In this document: positions 1-9,310 of the stretch, piece after piece
Layout of the letters: each line of letters opens with the position of its first letter
Position numbering within the stretch: position 1 is the stretch's first letter
From: Lachnospiraceae bacterium JLR.KK002
GTDB taxonomy: Bacteria > Bacillota > Clostridia > Lachnospirales > Lachnospiraceae
Length of the DNA: 64,000 nucleotides
Direction of reading: 5' to 3'
NCBI GenBank assembly: GCA_036941025.1
Contig: JAYMNP010000001.1
Coordinates: 3,888,001 to 3,952,000 of the forward strand
Position numbers and translations under genes: made by a program
The notes under the pieces: generated by a model
The model's input: the letters and a program-made list of their open reading frames with translations, nothing else
The model's database searches: none
Told to the model about the DNA's origin: nothing

Positions 1-3000
1 CTGCGGAAGTATCTGAAGCAGAGTCGGCAGGAGAGCGCCGGGAGGAAAATCACCCGGATGCAGAGCCGGAAAAACGGACAGAAGAACCGGAACAGGAAGA
101 AACAGTACGCTTTACGGTTACGGAAACTTCGGATGCCTTTACAGAGCCTTATGCGGTATGGGACAGCGAAACACAGGATTATTATGTGACAGGCGATGGC
201 ACAGTGCCGACATTTGACACACCGGAGGAAGCGGATGTTTTCTGCCAAAATCTCAACGGAGATTTACAGGGGAAAGAAGCAGAAAATATTATTACAGAGC
301 CGGGAACTGTTTCAGAATTAAAAGATATTGTATCAGAGCCGGAAAATGTTACAGAGGAAACGGAAGATGTTTCTGGCACAAAAGATACTGCTGAAAAAGA
401 TGATTTCCCCGACATTGATACGCAGGCTGTCCGGGAAGGTCTGGAAAAAGCCGGGATTGTGGACGGGCAGTTAGTAGATGAAACCGCCTTAGAAAACAAT
501 TTGTTTATCCGGCAGGTCATGGGCGATGTGGAAACGCTGACCGGGGGCAACCCGCCAGAGCCGGGAAAAGCATCTCAAAAACAGCCGGAAATTGATAAAA
601 CGGGCGCAGTCAATTACCGTATCTCTTTCAATGAAGCGGAGAATACCGGAAAAGGATTTGCACCGAAAGAGAAATTCCGGCAGAACGTGGAAGCCATACG
701 AACCCTTGAAAAGATTGAAGGTGAACGCCGCACTGCCACACCGGAGGAACAGGAAATTTTAGCAAAATATGTGGGTTGGGGCGGTCTTGCCGATGCCTTT
801 GATTCTTCCAAAGCGAACTGGGCGAATGAGTATCAGGAATTAAAGAGCCTGTTATCCCCGGAGGAATACGCTTCCGCAAGGGAAAGCACGTTAAATGCCC
901 ACTACACAAGCCCGGTCATCATTCAGGCAATCTATGATGCAGTGGGGAAAATGGGATTTACAAAAGGTAATGTGTTAGATCCCGCCGCAGGCATCGGGAA
1001 TTTCTATGGCTGTCTGCCGGAGAAAATGGCGGGAAGCAGGCTCTACGGGGCGGAACTTGACGGACTTACCGGGCGCATCGCAAAACAGCTTTACCCTCAT
1101 GCGGATATTAAAATCACAGGCTTTGAGAATACCAGTTATCCCAATGACTTTTTTGACGTGGCGGTGGGAAATGTGCCTTTCGGACAGTATAAAGTGTCTG
1201 ACAGGAAGTATGACAAGCATAATTTCCTCATACACGATTATTTTTTCGCAAAGACTTTGGATAAAGTACGTCCGGGCGGCATTGTTGCCTTTGTCACTTC
1301 AAAGGGGACTATGGATAAGAAAAACCCGGAAGTGCGGAAATACCTTGCACAGCGGGCGGAGCTTTTAGGGGCAGTCCGGCTTCCGAACACAGCATTTAAG
1401 GAAAATGCGGGTACGGAGGTCACTTCGGACATTTTATTTTTAAAGAAGCGTGACAGGGTATTAGACATTGAACCGGACTGGGTGCATCTGACGGAAAAAG
1501 ACGGTATCGTGATGAACCAGTATTTTGCAGACCACCCGGAAATGGTACTCGGAAAAATGGAGATGGTTTCCGGGGCGCATGGCATGGAAAGCGCCTGTCT
1601 GCCGGATACTTCCCTCCCCCTGTCGGCACAGCTTAAACATGCGCTCTCTTATGTGGAGGGCAGCATCGAGCAGGCGGATTTTAACGAGATTGAAGATGAA
1701 CTGGCAAGGGAGAACATACCCGCCGATCCGGACGTGAAGAATTACAGTTATACCGTAGTGGACGATAAAGTGTATTACCGGGAAAATTCCATAATGAAGC
1801 CTGTGGACGTTTCGGAGAAAGCGGAGCAGCGCATGAAGGGCATGGTGGCAATCCGGGACTGCACGCAGGAATTGATAAACTTCCAGTTGGAAGAATACCC
1901 GGATGATATGATTAAAAACAAACAGACGGAGTTGAATCAGTTATACGATGATTTCTCCAAGAAATTCGGTCTTATCAGCTCACAGACCAATAAAAGGGCG
2001 TTCAATCAGGATTCCAGCTACTGTCTGTTATGTTCCCTTGAAAATCTGGACGATGAGGGGAAGTTTATTGGCAAGGCGGATATGTTCTCGAAGCGTACCA
2101 TTAAAAAGCAGGAAGTTGTGACGAGCGTGGACACAGCCAGCGAAGCGCTGGCGGTATCACTTAGCGAGAAGGCGGGCGTGGATTTAGCCTATATGTCGGA
2201 GCTTGCGGACAAGAGCGTGGAGGAAATCACGAAGGAGCTTGCCGGAGTAATCTTCCAGAACCCGGTCACAGAGGAATGGGAAACCGCAGACGAGTATTTA
2301 AGCGGGAACGTGCGGGAGAAGCTGTCAGTAGCGAGAACCTTTGCGGAAAACCACCCGGAATATGCCATTAACGTATCCTCACTGGAAAGCGTACAGCCGA
2401 AGGAGCTTGACGCATCGGAGATTGAGGTGCGTATCGGCGCTACATGGATTTCCACAAAATATATTGAGGACTTCATGCGTGAAACTTTTGAAACGCCGGA
2501 ATACCTGTTTGACCGTAAGACAATGGGCGTACAGTTTTCCAATGTGACCGGGCAGTGGAACGTAAAAGGGAAAAATGCAGACAGGGGAAATGCCCTTGTC
2601 AATATGACCTACGGAACAGGCAGGGCAAACGCATACAGGATTTTAGAAGATTCCCTGAACCTTCGTGACACCCGTATCTTTGATGTGGTTACGGAGGACG
2701 GAAAGGAAAAGAGAGTCCTCAATAAAAAAGAAACCATGCTTGCAAGCCAGAAGCAGGAAGCCATAAGGGAAGCATTTAAGGACTGGGTATTTCGTGATCC
2801 GGAGCGCAGGCAGGATTTATGCGCAAAGTATAACGAGCTTTTCAATTCCACAAGACCGAGGGAATATGACGGTTCGCACTTAAAATTCCCCGGAATGACG
2901 CCGGACATCGTACTCAGACCGCACCAGCTTAACGCTGTGGCGCATCAGTTATACGGGGACAACACGCTCCTTGCCCATTGCGTGGGTGCGGGAAAGACCT

Positions 3001-3812
3001 TTGAAATGATTGCGGCGGCAATGGAAAATAAGAGGTTGGGATTGTGCCAAAAGAGCTTATTTGTCGTGCCAAACCATTTGACGGAGCAGTGGGCGAGTGA
3101 CTTCCTGCGCCTGTATCCGGGGGCGAATATCTTAGCGGCAACCAAGAAGGATTTTGAACCCGCAAACCGGAAAAAGTTCTGCTCCCGGATAGCGACAGGG
3201 GATTATGACGCTGTGATTATCGGTCACAGTCAGTTCGAGAAGATTTCGCTTTCCACCGAAAGGCAGATGGCAATGATTGAAAGGCAGATAACAGAAATTG
3301 AAATGGCGATCGAAGCCCTCAAAGCGGAGAATGGCGAGCGTTACTCCATTAAACAGATGGAAAAGACAAAAAAATCACTTTCTACCAGATTAAGCCGCTT
3401 AAACGATTCCAGCCGGAAAGACAATGTTGTGACCTTTGAACAGTTGGGCGTGGATCGGCTGTTTGTAGATGAAAGCCATAACTATAAGAACCTCTTTTTA
3501 TACACAAAGATGAGGAATGTGGCGGGCATCGCACAGACGGAAGCGCAGAAATCCTCGGATATGTTTGCCAAGTGCCAGTACATGGACGAGCTGACCGGAG
3601 GGAAGGGCATCACGTTCGCAACGGGTACGCCGATCAGCAACAGCATGACGGAACTCTACACCAATATGCGTTATCTCCAGTACAACACCTTACAGCGATT
3701 GGGGTTAGGGCATTTTGACAGTTGGGCGGCATCATTCGGGGAAACCCAGACAGCCATAGAGATAGCACCAGAATTAGAGGTACATAAACAAATCCAGGGA
3801 GAAATACGCTAA
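1..3812 (+). pseudogene. ICE DNA methylase/SNF2 helicase, 5' part (interrupted; starts before window)
   Basis: The frame is open from base 3 with no stop, so the real start lies upstream of the window; the GTG at 186 is only internal. The first ~200 codons are acidic and low complexity. A methyltransferase fold follows (DPAAGIGNF near base 979; GNVPFG, an NPPY-like motif, near 1168). A superfamily 2 helicase comes next: Walker A-like HCVGAGKT near 2976, DESHN near 3470, GTPISNS near 3626. These fused methylase/helicase megaproteins are typical cargo of Firmicutes ICEs. Host coding ends at the GA core 3759-3760; the last 17 residues are read from an inserted element. The missing 3' part resumes in the same frame at 17370. 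The gene is therefore split, not merely truncated. Confidence 0.9.
3742..3789 (+). other. attL of the 13.6 kb element
   Basis: Host half-site to the left, core GA at 3759-3760, then the element arm. On the reverse complement the arm reads TTTATGTA-C-CT-C-TAAT-T-CTGG (about 3769-3789). The mirror arm is at attR. Confidence 0.8.
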
Positions 3813-3842
3813 AAAGAGCAACCATAAATGGATTGCTCTTTT
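3812..3842. terminator. bidirectional terminator-like hairpin
   Basis: AAAAGAGCAA (3812-3821) pairs with TTGCTCTTTT (3833-3842), T-rich on both strands. It lies just inside the left end of the element and would insulate the cassette from helicase transcription. Confidence 0.65.
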
Positions 3843-3859
3843 AACATATTTGGAAAGTA

Positions 3860-3887
3860 TTGCATAAAAAACTCAGTTTGCTATAAT
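3860..3887 (+). promoter_or_regulatory. sigma-A-type promoter of the Bce-like regulator gene
   Basis: -35 TTGCAT at 3860-3865, 16-base spacer, -10 TATAAT at 3882-3887, about 57 bases before the response regulator start. Confidence 0.65.
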
Positions 3888-3943
3888 AAAACGCAAGAAT
3901 GAAAAATTGGTAAGCAGATATGAAAGGTCAGGAGAGATGCTTC

Positions 3944-4432
3944 ATGTATTATATTGTAATCATAGATGATGATCTATCTGTTCAAAGAGAACTTAAGTTA
4001 TTGTTGGAAAATGCCGGATATCGTGCAGATGTTGCGGAGGATTTTGCTAACATTCCAGAATATGTGCAGAAACTGCAGCCGGATTTGCTTCTTCTTGATG
4101 TTGCTCTGCCGGGAGCCGATGGAATTACTCTGTGTTCTAAAATACGGATGATATCGGATGTCCCTATTATTTTTATTACTTCACAAAGTTCCTCTTCCGC
4201 AGAATTAGAATGTATGATGACGGGTGGCGACGATTTTATAGAGAAACCTTACCGTCCTGCAGTATTACTGGCACACATAGCCGCAATATTGCGGAGAGTT
4301 TCTGGAAAATCACAGAATAAAGTGCTTGTCTTTGGAGGAATAGAGCTGAATCTGCTTAATGGTACAGTGCGGTGTGAAAAAAAGGAAGTTGAACTTTCCA
4401 AAAATGAAATGCATATACTGTCCTATTTTTAG
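3944..4432 (+). pseudogene. Bce-type response regulator, receiver half (split by IS110)
   Basis: OmpR-family receiver domain beginning MYYIVIIDDD, with the phosphoacceptor region LLLDVALPGADG and the usual K in FIEKPY. The start at 3944 is preferred over 3920 because AGGAGAG lies a proper distance upstream. The protein stops after ILSYF at a TAG created by the IS110 left end. The winged-helix half resumes at 6019, so the original would be about 225 residues, normal for BceR-like regulators. Next to a BceS-like kinase and a BceB-like permease, it was probably the activator of this cassette. As found, the receiver and DNA-binding halves are separated and probably inactive. Confidence 0.88.
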
Positions 4433-4434
4433 TA

Positions 4435-4625
4435 CCATATAAGTGTAAGAGATAAGGCATATCAATAGTGCTTTACCTTCTGCACTTATTTTTTTATGAT
4501 AAGGGAGTAATTGGTCTGGCGAAGCGATTTTTGGATTAACCACATCCGTCATAAAAACCGTCAACCATCCCTTATTATAAGCAGTCGTTTAAGCAGGTTG
4601 AAACCCGTAAGGTGCTTTCGTGTAA
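4435..4625 (+). ncRNA. putative IS110 bridge RNA
   Basis: The non-coding left end folds into a 5' stem-loop (AAGTG near 4440 with CACTT near 4485) and a large hairpin closed by ATAAGGGA/TCCCTTAT. The hairpin interior holds ATTTTT (4527-4532), matching the left target TATTTTT, and CATAAAAA (4550-4557), complementary to the right target TTTTTATG. A second loop region holds AGCAGGTT (4592-4599), identical to the right IS end, and GGTGCT (4611-4616), pairing with the left-end AGTACC with one G-U. That is the guide layout known for IS110 bridge RNAs. Boundaries and fold are inferred by eye. Confidence 0.6.
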
Positions 4626-4689
4626 CGAACTAAAATGAGTGGTAATAAGTGTGGATGGGACAATTACAGATTTATTTTGGAGGTTACAG

Positions 4690-5892
4690 ATGATAAGTGT
4701 AGGAATTGATGTGTCAAAAGAAAAAAGTACCGTATGTATCTTAAAGCCTTATGGTGAGGTTGTGAGCAGGCCTTTTGAAGTCTGTCATGTGGAGAAAGAA
4801 CTGTCCGAACTGACTTCCATGCTGCTGCGTCTGAATGATGACATCCGTGTGGTCATGGAAGCTACTGGGATCTACCATCTGCCTGTATTAAGCTATCTGA
4901 AAGAAAAAGGGCTGTTTGTGGCAGTGATTAATCCATTTGAGATGAAGGAATACCGCTGTCAGGGGTTAAGACGTGTGAAAACGGATAAGCAGGATGCCAT
5001 TACAATCTCTAACTATGGGATTGACCATTGGTACAGGCTGAAGGACTATGAGGCAGAAGAAAGCGTCTATGCGGAGCTGAAGCTTTTGGGAAGGCAGTAC
5101 CGTCACTATATGCGGATGCGTGTGGAGAGCGTGTTGGAACTGACTCATCTTCTGGACTATACGATGCCTGGGATCAAAACGCTGCTGAAAGGCTGGAATG
5201 AAACAAATGGGAAAGATAAGCTGGGGGATTTTGCGGAAGAATACTGGCATTATGACAATATCACGAAGAAACCGGAGGAACAGTTTATAGAGAGCTATCT
5301 GAAATGGGCAAAAGAGAAGGGATACCATCAGAGCCAGGATAAAGCCGTCAAGATCTATGCACTGGCAAAAGAAGGCATCCCCACAGTACCCTCCGATACC
5401 CCATCGACCAAAATGCTGGTACAGGAGGCAGTACGGGTGTTACGAGAAGTCGATAACACTCTGATGACCATTCTAACACAGATGCAGGCATTAGCCAAGA
5501 GTCTGCCGGAATATCCGGTTGTCAGGGCAATGGGAGGTGTTGGAAATGTCCTTGCGCCTAAATTGATTGCAGAGATTGGGGATGTGAGAAGATTCCATAG
5601 CGGAAAAGCCCTGATAGCCCACGCAGGAATCGACGCGCCGCCCTATCAGTCAGGGCAGTTTATGGGGACAGAGAGGAAAATATCCAAGAGAGGTTCTTCC
5701 AGCCTGCGAAAGATTGGATATGAAGTGATGAGATGTCTGAAAACCCATAAAGAGCCAGCAGACGCAGCAGTGTATAGATTTATTTTGAAGAAAGAAAAAG
5801 AAGGAAAGTCAAAACGTGCAGCAAAAATAGCGGGATTAAATAAATTCCTTAGGATTTATTATGCACGTGTGATGGAAGTATACCAGAAGTAA
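4690..5892 (+). CDS. IS110 family DEDD transposase
   Basis: 400 residues. The N-terminal RuvC-like DEDD fold starts ISVGIDVSKEKS (first D), with VVMEATG (E) and KTDKQDA (D, D). The C-terminal Tnp_20 domain contains GGVGNVLAPKLIAEIGD and the serine segment KRGSSSLRK. The start is the ATG at 4690, with TGGAGG about 8 bases upstream; a GTG at 4639 in the same frame lacks such a site. These enzymes recombine DNA under guidance of an RNA made from the element end, and the required leader is present. The gene looks full length and intact. Confidence 0.93.
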   Translation: MISVGIDVSKEKSTVCILKPYGEVVSRPFEVCHVEKELSELTSMLLRLNDDIRVVMEATGIYHLPVLSYLKEKGLFVAVINPFEMKEYRCQGLRRVKTDKQDAITISNYGIDHWYRLKDYEAEESVYAELKLLGRQYRHYMRMRVESVLELTHLLDYTMPGIKTLLKGWNETNGKDKLGDFAEEYWHYDNITKKPEEQFIESYLKWAKEKGYHQSQDKAVKIYALAKEGIPTVPSDTPSTKMLVQEAVRVLREVDNTLMTILTQMQALAKSLPEYPVVRAMGGVGNVLAPKLIAEIGDVRRFHSGKALIAHAGIDAPPYQSGQFMGTERKISKRGSSSLRKIGYEVMRCLKTHKEPADAAVYRFILKKEKEGKSKRAAKIAGLNKFLRIYYARVMEVYQK

Positions 5893-5976
5893 AAAGAACT
5901 AAAACAGCGGATACGGCAGACCGGATTTTCCACCGGTCTAATTGTCGTAGGAAAAATTCATACGAAAAATATATTT

Positions 5977-6018
5977 AAAAACCTGCTAAAAAGTCTTGAC
6001 TTTTGTTAGCAGGTTTTT
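5977..6018 (+). terminator. strong hairpin with T-run at the IS110 right end
   Basis: AAAACCTGCTAA (5977-5988) pairs perfectly with TTAGCAGGTTTT (6006-6017), and the second arm ends in TTTTT. It lies directly before the surviving regulator C-terminus and would block read-through from the transposase. Confidence 0.65.
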
Positions 6019-6216
6019 ATGCATAAAGATGAAATAATATCAAGAGAAGATTTAATGAATAATTTGTGGGATAATGAAAGCTTTGTAGATGATAATACAT
6101 TGAGTGTCAACATCAGAAGAATCCGCCAGAAGTTAGAAGATATCGGAGTACAGGATCTGATACAGACAAAAAGGGGAATGGGCTATCAGTTAAAAGCAAG
6201 AGAGGGGACGGTATGA
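6019..6216 (+). pseudogene. Bce-type response regulator, DNA-binding half (downstream of IS110)
   Basis: 65 residues of an OmpR/PhoB winged helix: ISREDLMNNLWDNESF, DDNTLSVNIRRIRQKLED and the closing RGMGYQLK, the typical end of BceR-like regulators. It continues the receiver half that stops at 4432. The ATG at 6019 is fortuitous, with no ribosome site because the IS hairpin precedes it. The last codons overlap the kinase start by 4 bases (ATGA), so the original pair was translationally coupled. Confidence 0.85.
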
Positions 6217-7229
6217 AACTGAAAGATTACTGTAAGGATAGAGTAACAAGGTTATTAGGGACACTGGTAGTTTTATTTATTTTATCTGAATTTTTATATA
6301 TCGTAGGTAATACTTTTGCTTCTATTTTTTTGATTGATTTAACAATTATCAGCATACTATTCATAAAGAATCTGATAGAGTGGTACAGAAGAAAAGAATA
6401 TTTCAAAACAATCCGGGAGCGGGTAGAAGGTATGGAGCATCCTTGGCTGATCGCTGAGCTTCTGCCCGTTTCTTATCGTGCCGAGGACAAATTGTATCAG
6501 GAATTATTAAGGCTGGTGGGAAGTTCAGCTATAGAGCAGATTCATAAGATAGAGGATGAAGAAAGGGAGTATGAGGAATATATTGAAGAATGGATACATG
6601 AAGTAAAAGCGCCGATTACCTCAATGCAGCTTATGATAGAAAACAGGGCTGGAGATAATCCCGTCTTGAAAAAGGGGTTGAACATAGAATTGGGAAAAAT
6701 TGAAAATGACGTAGAACGTGCGCTATATTATGCTCGTTCAGAACAGGTATATAAAGATTATTTGATTCAGAAGCTGAATTTACACCGTATCTTAGTCAGG
6801 GCAATTAACAGAAACCGTACTATAATTATGAATAGCTGTGTCGGAATAGATTTTAAGTGCGAGGATGATATTTATATTTATGGGGACGAAAAGTGGCTTA
6901 TCTTTCTTATAAGCCAGATTCTTTTAAACTCCGTAAAATACCGGCGCAAGGAGGATGCAAAGATTATCCTGTCATCTGAAAAAAAGAGCAAAAAAGTTAT
7001 ACTGAAAATATGGGATAATGGGACAGGGATAAAGGAAGAGGAATTACCGAGGATTTTTGAGAAGGGGTTTACCGGGAGCAATGGAAGGGAAAACGAGCGT
7101 TCTACGGGAATAGGCTTATATCTGGTAAAAAAATTATGTCAAAAGCTGGATATGGAAGTATGGGCAGAATCTTTGTTCAAAGAATATACTTCTGTTTATC
7201 TATCGCTTCCGGCAAAACAAAACATCTGA
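6213..7229 (+). CDS. BceS-type intramembrane-sensing histidine kinase
   Basis: 338 residues. Two N-terminal membrane helices (about 14-34 and 38-56) are joined by almost no extracellular loop, the signature of intramembrane-sensing kinases that read the state of a Bce-type transporter. The H-box is EEWIHEVKAPITSMQL, with HATPase motifs in LLNSVKYRR, WDNGTGI and STGIGLYLVKKL. The gene is intact and overlaps the regulator remnant. Known family role: flux sensing of peptide antibiotics through BceAB. Here the partner permease is the next gene. With the regulator split by IS110, signalling output is probably lost unless another regulator substitutes. Confidence 0.9.
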   Translation: MKLKDYCKDRVTRLLGTLVVLFILSEFLYIVGNTFASIFLIDLTIISILFIKNLIEWYRRKEYFKTIRERVEGMEHPWLIAELLPVSYRAEDKLYQELLRLVGSSAIEQIHKIEDEEREYEEYIEEWIHEVKAPITSMQLMIENRAGDNPVLKKGLNIELGKIENDVERALYYARSEQVYKDYLIQKLNLHRILVRAINRNRTIIMNSCVGIDFKCEDDIYIYGDEKWLIFLISQILLNSVKYRRKEDAKIILSSEKKSKKVILKIWDNGTGIKEEELPRIFEKGFTGSNGRENERSTGIGLYLVKKLCQKLDMEVWAESLFKEYTSVYLSLPAKQNI

Positions 7230-7326
7230 TTCTAAAAGGCAAATTCATCACAAATGGATGTGGGGAGTTTGCCTTTTCAAATGGAGAACAGCATATTTCC
7301 GGATATATGACAAAATTGTAAGATTC

Positions 7327-7372
7327 AGGTAATGAAAATCAATAGGTAATCTGTAGGGGGCAGTGTTATACT
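7327..7372 (+). promoter_or_regulatory. candidate activator-dependent promoter of the permease-RiPP operon
   Basis: -10 TATACT at 7367-7372 but no -35-like hexamer at the expected place. Instead AGGTAAT occurs twice (7327-7333 and 7344-7350), 17 bases apart. This fits a promoter needing the Bce-type regulator, but the operator assignment is inference. Confidence 0.4.
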
Positions 7373-7408
7373 GACTACATCAGGAAGAGATATAAAGGAA
7401 GGATAAAA

Positions 7409-9310
7409 ATGTTAAGCAAAAATCAGTTGGCCAGGAGAAATGTAAAGACTGCGATTATAAGAGAGCCAGTATATTTTTTTACAATGATATTGATTGCAGC
7501 GCTAATGTTTGCGTTTAATTCTCTGTTTTTTTCAGAAGATGTCAGGAGAGCCTGCGAAACGGCATCGGTTCTGGCTGTGTTTTTAGGAATAGCATCTGTA
7601 CTGATTGTTATGATTACGGCGTGGCTGATCCAATATATGATGCGGCAATCGCTGAAAATCCGCAGCAGGGAATTCGGGCTGTATATGCTGTTTGGCATGA
7701 AAGGAACAGAGGTATTTCAGATTTTCCGAAAAGAAACGGTATTTATGGTTGGAATGGCATATATACCTGGAATCCTGGCAGGGGAATTGCTGAAACAGTT
7801 TTTGATGGTAATTTTTTTCCATATGTTCCGGACGGAATATGTGCTTAAAATGGATTTTCAGCTTGTAACGGTGTGTTTGACAGCAACTTTATATTTATTT
7901 TGTTATTTAGCCGCATTGCTTAAAGTGAGAAAACAATTTTCCAAAATGAATATCCGTCAGTTAAATGAAATGGAGAGGATAAATGAAGCCGATGAAAAAA
8001 TATCTGGAAAGAAGAAGCAAAGGAAAAGAACTAAAAAATGGCTTTTGAAAGGAAACCGGCTATTTTTATGCAGGGCAATAGAATCTGAACTATATTCTAT
8101 GCGGAAAATAATCATATTTGTTATGTCCCTTTTAGTTGTTTCTATTTCAGGAAGCGCAGTTGCCATGATGTATACCGATTATCAGAACCACCAGATTGAT
8201 TCGGAATATCCGTTTGATGTCATGATATATCATCAAGCCCCCAAACCTGAATTCCAGCGTGAAAAAGATATATTAGAAAGTGAAACTGGAATACAGGAAT
8301 CCCATGAATATGTGATATATCAAAATGGCGTCAGTATGATGAATGAATGGCTTTATACACATCTGATGTATTTTGGGGATCGATTTATCAGTGGAGAGGG
8401 TGCATTCGATGCAGAAAAGCTGGACGCTGATGAAGAGGGATATGACGTCTACTATGAATATGATACTTATATGAAAGTGAGCGACTATAACATACTTCGG
8501 AAAATGCTTGGCCAGAAGCCTGTCAAACTCCGGGCAGATGAGTATATTTTACAGATTAAAAGAAGGTTAGAACCTGAACTTACTAATGAAATCCGAAGCA
8601 GGACGCTGCTATGTGATACAAAAGAATTGCACTGCAAAGAAATCAGTACTGTAGATTTTGAACAGAATGGACATAATGGAGCTGACTATGTTTTGGTAAT
8701 CCCGGATGATGCGGCAAATCATATGACACCATATTACTCTGTATTTGCGGCATCTATAAAGAAACAGGCTGCAGGAACAGTGTTTGATAAATTAGATGAT
8801 GCGTCCAGTGGAAATGACGGGCTTTATTGGGGCAGTAACCACAGTATTTTATATGTCAGTCCGATTTTGCTGAAAAAGCAGGTGGAAACAGAATTGAAAG
8901 CAACGCTTGTGCCATTTATATTTGCGTTTGCCTATGTAAGTATCGTGTTTTTATGCGTGGCAATTTCTTTCCTTGCATCCCATCTGATCAGCACTTCGGA
9001 ATCAAACAGACGCCGTTACCTGCTTTTAGAAAAACTGGGAATGAATCAAACAAAAATTGATACGGTGATACATGAACAGTTGGCAGTTAATTATCTGATT
9101 CCGCTTTGTATGGCGCTTATTCCCGGATGTCTGATTGCGAACCATGCAAGCAAAGGTTTTATTCTGGCTACGGGACTTCGTGCGGTATGGGTAAAATATG
9201 TGTTCTTGTCGTTATTGTGGATTTTAATGCTGTACATTATTTACTTTATACTTACGGATATATTTTTTAGGAGAAATATTCATCATCGAAAGGAAGGAAA
9301 ACTATCATGA
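7409..9310 (+). CDS. BceB-like FtsX-family ABC permease
   Basis: 633 residues with the Bce-permease plan: one N-terminal helix, a first FtsX bundle (about residues 55-190), another helix near 235-255, a large extracytoplasmic domain (about 260-500) and three C-terminal helices (about 510-610). AAGGAAGG precedes the ATG. Known role: with BceA it frees membrane targets from peptide antibiotics and signals to BceS. It overlaps the radical SAM gene by 4 bases (ATGA), tying immunity to maturation. Its ATPase partner is not adjacent but sits at the far end of the cassette (12844), an unusual split of the pair. Confidence 0.88.
   Translation: MLSKNQLARRNVKTAIIREPVYFFTMILIAALMFAFNSLFFSEDVRRACETASVLAVFLGIASVLIVMITAWLIQYMMRQSLKIRSREFGLYMLFGMKGTEVFQIFRKETVFMVGMAYIPGILAGELLKQFLMVIFFHMFRTEYVLKMDFQLVTVCLTATLYLFCYLAALLKVRKQFSKMNIRQLNEMERINEADEKISGKKKQRKRTKKWLLKGNRLFLCRAIESELYSMRKIIIFVMSLLVVSISGSAVAMMYTDYQNHQIDSEYPFDVMIYHQAPKPEFQREKDILESETGIQESHEYVIYQNGVSMMNEWLYTHLMYFGDRFISGEGAFDAEKLDADEEGYDVYYEYDTYMKVSDYNILRKMLGQKPVKLRADEYILQIKRRLEPELTNEIRSRTLLCDTKELHCKEISTVDFEQNGHNGADYVLVIPDDAANHMTPYYSVFAASIKKQAAGTVFDKLDDASSGNDGLYWGSNHSILYVSPILLKKQVETELKATLVPFIFAFAYVSIVFLCVAISFLASHLISTSESNRRRYLLLEKLGMNQTKIDTVIHEQLAVNYLIPLCMALIPGCLIANHASKGFILATGLRAVWVKYVFLSLLWILMLYIIYFILTDIFFRRNIHHRKEGKLS

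Larger units (their letters stand above)
4431..6018 (+). mobile_element. IS110-group insertion sequence (~1.59 kb)
   Basis: A DEDD transposase, a ~255-base non-coding left end and a short right end. Both edges fall in T-runs, so the exact base is ambiguous; the left end begins AGTACC (4431) and the right end finishes AGCAGGTT plus Ts (6009-6018). There is no clear terminal inverted repeat or target duplication, as is usual for IS110. The long non-coding segment lies on the left, upstream of the transposase, as in the IS110 rather than the IS1111 subgroup. It splits the response regulator gene. Confidence 0.85.

Noticed and set aside
4639..4689. GTG start for the IS110 transposase
   Set aside because: The ATG at 4690 has a good ribosome site and begins at the conserved ISVGIDVS motif; the extension would run into the putative bridge RNA.
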